Source: Melanocharis versteri | Lineage: Eukaryota; Chordata; Aves; Passeriformes; Melanocharitidae | DNA: 64,000 nt | Assembly (NCBI GenBank): GCA_013397845.1 | Contig: VZTG01007812.1 | Coordinates: 47,980 to 111,979 of the forward strand | Reading direction: 5' to 3' | Part shown: positions 26,301 to 38,300 of the stretch, in pieces | How positions within the stretch are numbered: the stretch's first letter is position 1 | How the letters are laid out: the number at the start of each line of letters is the position of its first letter | Notes under the pieces: generated by a model | Databases searched by the model: none | Told to the model about the DNA's origin: nothing | What the model saw: the letters and a program-made list of their open reading frames with translations, nothing else | Made by a program: the position numbers and the translations under genes

Positions 26301-29300
26301 GGGGTTGCACTTTGAGTGATCAAGAGTCACTCAGATCTGGTGTGGTTTGTGAATCTGATCCCTCCAGGGCTCTGGAGCAGACACTGTGTAAAACAAATTC
26401 TCTCTGTGTAAAATTCCTTTTTCTAAACAACACAGAGAAATTTTTCCACGTCACAAGGTAGGTAAGGCATGAAGTGAGGAGTGATCTTTTCAGAGGATTG
26501 GGGGCTGCTGCCTCACAGCTGGGGTTGGAAATACTTGCTGTATTACATCACAAATTTTGTTGAGGTGTCTGCATGCATTCCAAACATTATTTTTCTATTG
26601 ATTCTATCTTAAAATATTTGTAATCTGGTACTTTCCATCTTCACATAAAACAATTTTAAAAGAAGGCTTGAGGGAAGACCTACAGCAGCAGACATTAGGA
26701 CAGCTGGATCTCCTGTGTGTGCTGCTTGGGGGGGCTTTTTCTTCCTCAGCACAAAGCTGTGTGCCTGCTTGCCTTTAAATCTCTTCTCTCCCTTGTTTTG
26801 TGCCCCAGGATTAATCCACACTCCAGCGCTAAAATCTCTTGCAACACATTGTGAATTTTGGGAGAGCAGCTCTTGCATTTCTTATCCTGGCAGAAACTCA
26901 GATAAATTAATTTCAAAAAGAAAAGCATTAGATGGAATTAACAGGGGTATTGCAAATTGTATAAAGCATCTTGCAGACTGCTTTCCTTCTCCTTTCCTGT
27001 ATTGTGAGAAAGGATGTGACAGTAAACTCAGGAAAAAAAAAATTCCCCATTCAGCATGTGGTCAAGTCACTGCTTTAAATGCTGTGACTATCAGAGGAGA
27101 TCGACATTGGAGTATTACAACTGAATGTTAAAAAAAATCCACAGAGGTATCACATCTAGTACTTTGACTATAATCCAATCATTTTGAAGGAAACTTTTTA
27201 AAAGAATAAATATTTGAATAGTGAGCTACTTAAAAGAATGGTTTTCTTTTTCAGAGGTGTTGTCTATTCAGTGCTGAGTTGACCCATTCATTTGTTGGAC
27301 ATAAAAAATACAAGGAAGTTATAATAATAACATAGATTTTAAATGTAGCTACTCATGTTTGTGGTGAACTGAAAAGCTGCAGGAGCTATAGTTATTTCTC
27401 CAAAATGGATGTGAGCAAATGTCTAAGACTCTAATGTTCATCAAAGATGAGCCAGCTCTGACTCAGTAATAAGTGTTTCATCCAGACCTAATAAACATGG
27501 AGTTAATAGTCTGAGGTCAGCACAGCTTTGACATATTGTGTCTTTTGGGTCAGACAAAGCTCATGCACAGTACATGTGAAGCTCTTGCAGAGGCTGTCTC
27601 TGCACATTTGCCTTGCTTGCCCTTCCACCACTCCTTCCTCCCCCGTTTCCCTGTACCCTGTGTTCTGTCACATGTTGTTGTTTCTGAATCTGTCAGCCTC
27701 CTGCTGAGATCTCCTCCCACTGTATTTGTGATATTTGCTGCTCTGGGCAGGGCTGGGGGTGCCCATGGAGCCCTGTGCTCCAGGAGAGCTGCCGAGGGCA
27801 GTTTGCTGAAGCGCTGAGTGTGTTCCTTTGGATTCCTCCAAGGACACTGCCACGACTTTGTGCTTGGTCCCCTGGGCTTAAATGGCAGGCTTTTGGGAAC
27901 AGGGGCTGCAGCGTGCTGTGCCTGGGGGGAGACCACGGACTGAGTTGTGGGCTCTGAGATGCATTGAAACCACCCAGAGCACCCAGAGCTTCAGCTGCTC
28001 AGAGGAGCACGCGGGGCCTCGCCTGGGACGCAGCCTGCTCAGCCGCCTGTCTGCTGGGCTCACCAAAGCTTGGAACATCTGGGGTGTTTGAGACAAGCAC
28101 TTCTCTCTCAAATCTAGCTGAAATTGTCCAGTGATACCTAAAGTTACTTGAGGATGCATAACTAGACAAGCAGACAGCTCCTGCTAATGGTGTTTTCTTA
28201 GAATGATTTTCTTCAGTGAGGAAAGTGGCACCTCAGGCAAGCAAAGCTGCACCAAAATTTTGCAGTTGTAAAGGATCAAAGGAGCTCTCCTCCATATGAT
28301 GGCAGATGGGACTAGAAGACAGAATTCTGTATCTAAAGGAAGCAATTTAGATAAATAGTTGTAAATAGAAGTGCAGCCTACTTAAGGTTATGCATGTGTG
28401 AATATTTACGCCTATATAATATTTACACATGTTAATAAAATGTTGACACTCCTGTTGTCAAGAACAGAAAGATGTTCTCAATAATGCTGGATGAGGAAAG
28501 AGGGGAGCTACAAGGACAAGCTGTGAGAAGGAAACTGTTCACACACTGCCTTGAGCAAAGATGCTGTGACGTGCTGCCAGCCCCAGGGAACTGGCGCTGC
28601 TCCTGTGCTGGATCCCCAGTTTTACCAGTGCTGATCCCAGCCCTTGAGACCGATTTCCTCACTGAAATCAGTACTCAGTGTTCCTCCTCAGTCATCACTG
28701 AGGGTTGTGCTCAAGTGCTTTTCTTTCCTATCCCTTTTTCAGGTTCAAACACTTACCTAACTGAAGGCAGTATTCTGTTAATGATCAAAACAGTTACTTT
28801 TAACCACTTTTCTGATATTTTTTTTAACCTCTTAGAGATAGCCTGTGGAGCACAAGCTGCTCAAGAGTACCAGTCAAAAATCTATTAGGGATGTGAACCT
28901 CCACTGTTTTTCTAACCACAACCAGAACAAGATTATCTTCTGAGATTAGCAGACTTGTGAATGTATTATTTCTTAATTATCCTATTGCCAAATGCTCTAA
29001 TACTGTTCTAATTCTTCTTGTAGGTCTTGTGTAGGCCAGTCAGATGCAGAAATCGTTAGCTTTTATCATTTATTGTTTGTCATTCAAGACCCTGTGGAGT
29101 CTGGATGTGATTCCAAGTGCTGTTCAGAAGTTTTTGGGGTTGAAGAATCCCTGGTTTAGAGAGAAAGGGGCAGGTTTTTAGAGCTGGAAGTACTGGAGAC
29201 TTCAGACCACCACCCGTTAATATCACACTGGTTTGTTGTTGACAACATGTGGATGTTGGTACCTGCTGATGTCAGAGCTTCACATCTGGCTGTGGTGCCA

Positions 29301-32300
29301 GGACTCTGTCCAGTAACACGGACAGGTTCTGTGCCAGGACTCTGTCCAGTAACACGGACAGGTTCTGTGCCAGGGCAGGAGGGCTCGGCTGTGTTCCTGG
29401 GGAGAGGGAGCATCCTCCTCTCTGCTCACCGGTGTTGGAGAAGGTGCTGCCCTGTAGCCCCTGTCGTGGGGAGGCTGGGGGCTGTATTTACTGCCCGTAG
29501 TTCACATGGGTTTTGAATGCTGTGGATATAATGGACCCCAGAATTTTAAGCATTGAACCACAGAGCACAGACAGCAGGACATCTCTGGGCCTCTGCCACC
29601 AGCGTCTGAACGAAACCTGTGAACAGCAGTGGTTCTTGCTGTGTGTTGCTGCTTGATGGGGATATGTGATATGGAGCCCCTCTGCAAATCTGGGCTTCTC
29701 CCACGTCCTTCTGCAGTCCTTGACATATTGGCTGTTTAAAAACTTTGTGGCAGTTCAGGAGGTTACTAACACCTGAGAAAAGAAAAATAATATGTGCCAT
29801 GCTTATGAAAAAAGCACTCTCTAAAATTAAGAAGTTATGGCTTTTTCATATTGTTTGGACGATCTCCCCCTGCCCTGTAAAATTTCAGACTCCAGGGAAC
29901 TGTTCTTAATACACACTTTAATTTTTTCCCTTTTATAAGCTGTAGTATTCACACCCTGAGGCACCCATCTCATTAGCTTTCCATTGAAGAATACATGCAT
30001 ACACTTCCTGTTCTTATTGTATTTCCAGGAATAACACTGTTAATATTCTATATTTCAGTGTGTGGGGGCTTTGAATGGTACAAGTATTTTTATTGTTATC
30101 AGCTGATACAAATACCCATCAGTAGCAGGTCTCCCACACAGCGCGGTTCCCTCGGCGATGTCGGCTTTGTTCAGGCACCGTTTGCTCGTGGCTTCTGGAG
30201 TCCTGGCAAGCGAGTCCTGCCCGGAGCTGTGGAAATCTGTGCGGTGCCCCCTGTGCAGCACAGAGCTCTCCCAGTGCCTGTGCTGGGCGTGCTGCTGGAG
30301 CTGCTGCAGGCTGGCACCGGCAGGTGCAGGGCTCCCAAATCCCGTGTTTTCCATGCACACCCGACCCTGTGCGTGTATCCAGCGCTGGGCAGGTCCTGGC
30401 AGGGCCACTGTCCCACACAGCTGCAGCTGGGAACGGGTACAATGCCCATCCCTTACCTTCCCCCTGCTCCTGGCACACAGGGAAGAGTTTGAGCAGCTGA
30501 ACTGGCGTTTGTATTGAGAAATTGTGGGTGAATGTAAGCGTGCTTGAAAAAACCTTTTTTTTTCCGAAAGAGATGCACTACTTTTTAGTAGACGTTGGAT
30601 AGACATTTCCATGCAGTTAGTGGCTTTAAAAAAATGGTTAGTTTTGTAACACAGCCTCCTATAGTCCTGTTTAATTTGTAAAATATTTAAATCCAAGGGA
30701 TTTATTATCCCATTAACCCAAGTGGAATTTATGTGATTAACTTCTATTACTCTGGAGAGAAATTGAGCGAATCCTTACTTTTCTATGGGAGACTGGGTCT
30801 TCAAATTTTTTTTTCTTCTACATTTCTCTCCCCTTTTCTTAAAAAGATTTTCTTTTTTCGTGCACCTCAGAATGGCGGGGAGTTGCTCAGGCAGGAGGCA
30901 CAGATCAGCATGTGCTGCTTTCCTCTGAAGTGTGAATGACTGAGCTATCTTGCAAGTGAAGAGGCCGCACTGCTGGCGATGAAAGTCACCTCTTAATGAG
31001 TTTTCCATGTTAATCTTGTAGTGATCTCAGTTTAGCCAGTTCTAGAGGAGATAGAAAGCAATGACCTTGTGTGGGGAAATAAAAAGTTTGCCAAATTTTA
31101 AAAAAAAATCTTTCTTGTTAGATAACGTGTCCATTAGGAACTGAACTGACCAGTATCCTTACTGAAGGGCTGATGTTGCAATCCTGTTATTTCTTCAGCA
31201 CATAACTTCTTATCACTTAATCACCTTTTACATCTGCTTTGCTTTTTTCTCTTTTTCAGAACACACTAGAAAGGCATAGCTCTAGAATGGCCTTTTCTCT
31301 ATAAACAGAATTCCTTCAGTCACCAACTTGTTCTGAGGCTGCAGCCCTTATTTTAAAAATGTGAAGGAAAAATGTCATAGTTGACGTGGTTTAAATCCAA
31401 ATTTGCAATTGAGAGGCATTTTTTCCCTCTCTGTGCCTTGTGGCTTCCATCTGGAAGAATCAAAAGGTATCTCTGGCTTGCCATAAATGGGATAACTCTC
31501 AATTCTATATTCAGCAAGACCCTGAGCAGAGGAGATGGTGATGACGCAGGGAGGTTGGGAAGGAGGGGAGAGGACTAGAGCTGGTTTGGGCAGTGGATCA
31601 CTGCAGGGAGGTTGGGAAGGAGAGGAGAGGATCAGAGCTGGTTTGGGCAGTGGATCACTGCAGGGAGGTTGGGAAGGAGGGGAGAGGACCAGAGCTGGTT
31701 TGGGCAGTGGATCACTGCAGGGAGGTTGGGAAGGAGGGGAGAGGACTAGAGCTGGTTTGGGCAGTGGATCACTGTGGGGAGGTTGGGAAGGAGGGGAGAG
31801 GACTAGAGCTGGTTTGGGCAGTGGATCACTGTGGGAAGGAGGGGAGAGGAGCAGAGCTGGTTTGGGCAGTGGATCACTGTGGGGAGGTTGGGAAGGAGGG
31901 GAGAGGAGCAGAGCTCGTTTGGGCAGTGGATCACTGCAGGGAGGTTGGGAAGGAGGGGAGAGGAGCAGAGCTGGTTTGGGCAGTGGATCACTGTGGTTAT
32001 CTGAACACGCACATTTCTCAGTGTGCTTTTGGACTCTCCTGGTTCCCAGCTTTCTCCCCCTCCTGAGCACGATGTGAGCAGCTGTAGGAGAGTCTGAGGT
32101 GACTGAGCAGAGCTGTGGGAAGGCAGCTGGTGCTGGGTCTTGTACAATGTGGTGCTGATCCTTTCCAGAGCTATTTCATGGTTCTTAGTGACTGCCTGGG
32201 CTCTGTCTGGACTGACCCAAAAGCTGCTGGACTTGTTCTGTGGTCCAGGGGTACCTGCAGTAGCCTGACACGGAGCTCTGCCACCCAATAGCAATTTTAT

Positions 32301-35300
32301 TGGTACTTGTACCAATTTTGGGTGCAGATGATGTGCACAATCTGACACTGAGCTCAGGCAGCCTGTGCTGGCCCCACTGTGAGACGTGAAATTGTGCTTT
32401 GTGGCTCTTGCTCACTGGGATTTCCCACCTGCTTTCTACAACAACCTGTGGGAGCTGTGGGACAAATGTGGGGAGACACGTTGTGTGTTTTCTTTTTTTA
32501 TGCATGGGATTTTAAAAATACCGGATTCCTTTAAATAGTACTTGAATGTCTAGTCGTCTCATAATCCCATTTTGCTGTTTGTGACCAGGCAGCCCTGGCC
32601 TGCAGCTGTTGTGTTCCTGTGACCCCACCATGAACAGGCTGTCTCTGTTCTGCCGTGGGCTTCCATGGCTAGCCAGGTTTTGTAGTCCTTCTTTTTCCAT
32701 GTAGAATCTTCACTTGTGAAGTTTTTTTTCTTGAAGGGACCCCCTAAATTTTTTCCCAGAGATTCTTAGAATCAGTTGTGAACAGTTTGAAGAAGAAAAA
32801 GAAACTTGCAAACCATAATAAAAATAAGGAAAGATGAGCAGAAGTGTTTCAGAGATTAATAAAACTCTGAGAGATTCTAGAGGGGTATTTAGATTGTGTC
32901 ATTTTATAAGGTTGAAAAAGTGAGCTAGAAAACATCAGAGTGGGGATCTCAGAGGATTTTCCTTTTATGCCTTCAGCTTTGACAAACACACAATTATTGG
33001 GAGCTTTTGCTTAGAATTTGGATTCTAGAAGCTTAGTGTGTGTGTGTGGCACAGAGTGATCTGGGCTCTGGGTAGTCATTTCTGACGCTGTTCCTCCAGG
33101 ATTTTGCATCCCTTTGGTTCCTAGTGCACATTTTCCTCCGTTTCCAAAGGCTGATGTTGCCCCTGCTCGACCTCACCCGGACCCTCCTCACTCCTGCCAG
33201 CTGCCCCGAGCTCCTGTGTCCCCAGCTGAGGAGCTCGATGCCACCTCTCGTGTCACCACAGGCAGCTTCAAGGCCTGTTTTTAATAAGTCACTGCTGCTT
33301 GAAGAGAAAACCTCCCAGGGTGCTGTGTTACCATGTGCTAATTTAATGGGAGTTCCCGAGGAAAGACTCTCAAAAATTGTTTTGTCTTTAAAAGAGTTGT
33401 ATCTGCAGCATTAAGTGAATGGTAAATACATTATTGCTATTCAGATGTTAGAGTGAAAGAACTAATTTATTACTTTAATTAGTTTGTAGTGTACTTTACA
33501 TTATTGTAATATGCAGTATTGAAATAATGAACTGAGAAAAGGTATGTATGCATTCTGTTCGGCACAGCAATTTAATAATTCACTTGGCAAAACCTCCTCT
33601 AATAATACATGAACTGTGAAATGTACTTGAAATGCCAATTGTAATTAAAAACTTTCAGAACTTAATGTTGGCAGTGCTTGTACTGCTAAAATGAAAACTG
33701 TTTTGTGGAACAGGCAATGGGGGAGCCAGGTTTCAGTGTATTTTCAATATTAGTTTAACTACTAGAATTTTTTTTTAATATTTAAATAAAACATTTACTG
33801 TTGACACAGTAAAATATACCCTTCTGATTTTGAACTCTTAGGAATGGAAGAAGGCAATCAAGAGCACATTAATTTTTCTTGTGCAGTCTGTGGTCCCAGA
33901 TTGCTGCTGTAGCAAAGCAGAATTATTGTTCGGGGGGTTTTTGTTCTCCAGACCCGCACGATCCTGCCTCTGGAGATGAAAGCCCGATGAATGCAGCAGG
34001 CTTTCTTGGCACGCTCCAGCTGTAGGAACGCTGGCAGTTCAGCATCAGGCGGTCACTTTTAAACAGCAGAGCCAGGAAATGCTCCCTGCAGAGATTGCTC
34101 AGCCGCTGTGCTCCGCTCCCCTGCCCTTGGCAGCGCTGCCGGCGGCTCCGGGCACGAGTGGGGCTGCGCAGAGCAGGAACCACGAGTGGGGCTGTCCACA
34201 GCAGGAACCACGAGTGGGGCTGCGCAGAGCAGGAACCACGAGTGGGGCTGTGCAGAGCAGGAACCACGGCTGGGGCTGGGGCTGGGGCTGCCCAGAGNGC
34301 AGGAGCCACGGCTGGGGCTGGGGCTGGGGCTGGGGCTGGGGCTGCCCACGCTGCCCCTTCTCCCCACACTGACAGCCCCGATCCTCATTTTGCGACCTGC
34401 AGCCACAGGGGCAGGGCTGCTCTGGGAATCTCTCCTGCCACCTCCTGTGGGTGTGGATTCCCCTGCCTGCCCACAGAGCGGGATGGGGCTGTGGGACTGG
34501 AACTGCTCTCTGGCACAGAGGATTTTAATGTTCAAATGTTGTTTAGAAAGTGAAACATGCTGGTATTTGAATCACCTGGTTAATGTCTAATTTTTGTTAC
34601 TTACACTTCACTCTACCTCTGCTGTGTTAAGAACATTTTATCCTATATGACTTCAGCTCTTCTTCTGGGAAAAGCCATGGCATAAGGCCAGCCTACAGAA
34701 TCACAGTCACATTCTATACATATTTTGCAAGCATTGCTTTTCTGGCTTTTATGAATGTTCCTTTTTTTTGTTTTGTTTTGGGGTTTTTTGGTTGTTTGGG
34801 TTTTTGTTGTTTGTTTTTGTTGCAATTATGTCCTTTTTTGTCACAATTATAAATAGTTTTTAAAGGAAAGTATTCTTCTTTTGCCCTAATGAAAAGGCAT
34901 GGGTTAGACAAACATAGAACGGAGCAGGGATAATCTAAACTAATTTCATGTGCTGGATACAGAAAATAATAACTGGGTATTGTGAACAAGTACAGTACAG
35001 GGAAACTCTCCTCTGGTATCCTTGTTACCCATTTTCCTGATTGGCCATGGGCTCATGCATTTAAAATCCTAACTAAAAAATGAAAAAGTAGATTAAAGAT
35101 CAGAATACAAAAAATGGAAAGCATATTCTCCCCCCTGAGTAAATGTGTGTGTTAGTAGTGATTTAGGGCAGAGTAGGGAGCACTGTAGGAGTAGAGATCC
35201 ACGCTGAGTTATTGGCCCATCACTTCTGTCTGGGGACACTGTTGTGTGATTAATGCTGTGTCAGCTGAGTGAAGTCCTGAGTTTGATGCTTGGTTATGCT

Positions 35301-38300
35301 CATTTGTTTGTACATAACCTGTCAGAAATCTCGATTGGGCCCCAGTATTGATTTCTGACTTGGATCAAAAGGCTGTAAGGAAAGAGCTGCCTGGGAACAA
35401 CCAGAGAAGGTGATTGTGGCACGTCACAAGGTGGGGGTGCCACACACGCCACGCAAACTGCTGCTAATAAAATGGGCTAACGAGGAGGCTTGGGATGATT
35501 TCAGGACAGATCAGTGCCTGTGTCTGCTCGCTGCTTCAGTGAGGTTTGCTTCCTGCAGCCCGTTGCCATCATCCCAGACTCCCTGCTGGGCTCGCTCCCT
35601 TCTCCACGGCCATTCCCAGGCACTGGTTCCCCTGAAGTATCAGGGAAATGCAACTTAATTGAGACCAATTTAATGGGCTTGCCATAGTAATGACTGCAAT
35701 CAAACAACCAAACAAGTCCCTGGTTAATAGGTAAATTAATATCCGGAGAAGACCTTTGGAGGATCAGGGGAGTTCTCAGACACAGAGGGAACTGAAGCTG
35801 CGTCACGAACTGCACCCGGCGGCACTGACCTCAGTGTTTGAAAGGAGCGAGAAGCAGGATCTAGGAAAATCCAAGCTTACAAAAAGCAATTTTTTTTGTT
35901 ACATAATCTGACTGTTACCTCGTATCAGTTGAGAAAATCTGTGATGTTATTACAGAAGTTTAAAGCTCCTTCAAATGCTCCTGCAGCTTATCCCAGCTCC
36001 AATCTGAGTATGCTTTTAGCAGATTTCATTCACTGTTTGCTTGTTGTTAGATTTTAAATCTTTCTATATATGGTTTTGCTTCAGTCTGTTTCAAAAGCAA
36101 GGTAGAAAGAATTGCATGTTCTTCTGACTTATTTTCAAAGCATTCCTTTTTGAGTTCATTAGCGTGGCAAGTGAAGGGTAACTGAAACAATTTAGCATTT
36201 TATTTTAGATTCTTAAGCCACTGAACTGCATGAGCAGGCTGCTGGCAAAATTGCTCCATGAAGATTTCACTTCAGACAGCCCTGGTGTTGTGAGTTTCGA
36301 GCGTGTAGGAGGCTGAGGGACCTCTGCAGACCCCGAGGTCACCCCCTGCCCGAGCAGCGTCAGGCACAGCTGGTGACCCAGGGCCCTGCTGAATCCAGGT
36401 TTAAACAGCTCCACGGCCTCCCTGGCCAGCCTGCTCTCGTGTTCATCCAGCCTCTCAGCAGGGAGGTGATGAATGGATTGGAATTCCAGGGGTTCCAGTC
36501 TGCGCCTGTTGTTTTCCCTCCTGTCACTGGGCACCTCTGGAAGAGCCTGGCTCTGTCCTCTTTCCACCCTCTGCATTTTCAGGTTATTTTCATGGTATTA
36601 CTTTGCCTGCACTCCATGAGAAGTCACAGCATTGTTCAGTGTATTGCAAAGAACAAAGTATAATTGTTATTTTAGCAAGAAGCTGGGCAAGCACGGCACC
36701 ATTCAGAGATACAGCTCTCTGAGAACCTTGGATCATGGGGAGTGCTGGACTTCTAAACAGAACATCTTCTACAAGCACAAACCAGAAGAATTAATAATCT
36801 GCACACACAGCCAGTGAAAAACAGTAAAGGTGGAAAAATTATAAGCATTTTCATATCTTTGTATTAAAGTGCTGTAGTGTAGAAAACAGCTGAAAAATGG
36901 CTGCAATGCTTGTCCTTAGAGGAATGCAGAGTTCTGTTAGTGCTTGACAAATCCATTACAAAAAGAGCTGGCAAGCCAACAAAAAGGAGACATCGTTAAT
37001 CCTGTTGAAAGCAGCGTGAAACAGATGAGCACACAACTGCTCTTGACAGCACCGAGGTGAATGGGGGCCCACGCGGGCTGGGGCGCTGGGGACGAGTCAC
37101 TGCCCGTGGCCAGGCACGGGGCACGTTGTCCTCTTCAGCCAACACGGTCAGGATCGTGCCACGAGTGGATTTCTGGCACGCTGGGCTGCGTGGTCCATCC
37201 CACCCCCGGGAAGTTTGTTAGGAAGCGTGGCAGGCCCTGCAGCAGGGGTGTGGGGAGCTGTTCTGCTCTGCCAGGCAGCGCTGCCCCTCTTCCCACAGAG
37301 GAGGGGGATGTCAGGCGTGCAGGACCCCGCAGGCAGGAGGGGGATGTCAGGCGTGCAGGACCCCGCAGGGGCTGAGCAGGGCTCCCAGGCTGGGGGGCAC
37401 CATCTGTTCCTGACAGAGGTGACATCCCTGTCACTGCAGCGAGCCCTGGGTGGGAGCAAGGTGCTGTTACAGGAGTGCCTGTGCTGATAAAGGCTGTGAA
37501 CCAACTCTGCTCTGTGACTCTTGGTCTCCATCCCTTCACAGGTTCTAAGTGCTGAAGGGAGATGTGAATTACTGAGATGGTTTTAGCAATTTTGCCTAAA
37601 ACCTTTCCATATGTGATTTTATTGCATATTATGCCATCAGCTGGGAACTGCACATGAACATGCAGAAAGGTGGTGCTTGCTAAATGATTGTGCTGTTGAT
37701 AAGATTATAAATCTTACTTTGTAAGCGGATTACATGAGTTTCCTTCCCAGTCTCAGCTTGGCAGGATCAGTGTTACACAGTCTGCTGCAGGACGCTCTTA
37801 CACTGTTTCTTCCAGGTTCTACAGTGGAAAGCACAGCAGGAAGAAGCTGCTAAACTGGAAGCTGCTGTAGCTGCCAGAAGAAAAGAAAAGGAAGATGAGA
37901 GAGAAAGGCTACAGAGAGAACAGGAAACCATTCGTAGAGCTCAGGATAAAGAGAAAGTATGAGAAACTTCTATACGTTTTTGCATGTATTAATGTGTACC
38001 ATTGCTTCTAAAATCTATAACTGATCTCATAGCACATGTATTCTTGTAAAATATTATGTATTGATGTAGAGATGGGCAAATGGTTAGTGAGGTCTTGCTC
38101 CTGTCCATTTTAGCTCTAAAGCTGCCTGCTCTGGCACACCAGTTATGTTACTCTATTGCATTTCTTAAAAAAGCCCCTCAGTGAGTCACCGTGTCTGTGT
38201 GTCACCGTGTCTGTGAGCACAGAGGCACGGCTGGCTCTGACTCCACAGGTCTGTGCTTTGAGCAGCATGGCAGCCTCAGGCAGCTCCAGTGCTGCAGCTG

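Larger units (their letters stand above)
23890..37815 (+). other. CCDC148 intron between coding exons 9 and 10
   Basis: The largest intron inside the coding region, 13,926 bp. It contains a 36-bp duplication (29295), a 57-bp minisatellite (31547), a 28-bp/GGGGCT array (34153), a CR1 fragment (36315) and a second 36-bp duplication (37299). GC-rich patches near 27600-28060 and 30140-30500 have open frames but no recognisable product. No nested gene is supported. Confidence 0.8.

Noticed and set aside
30055..30696. 213-codon minus-strand ORF
   Set aside because: GC-rich patch with several overlapping frames open on both strands, no recognisable domain and no splice-flanked conserved block.
31547..31993. 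Possible CRISPR-like array
   Set aside because: The whole 57-bp unit repeats with no unique spacers, and the genome is vertebrate. It is a minisatellite.
31375..32070. 231-codon minus-strand ORF and 180/157-codon plus-strand ORFs
   Set aside because: They are produced by the 57-bp minisatellite, whose unit is a multiple of three without stops. No homology, no splice context; it lies in a CCDC148 intron.
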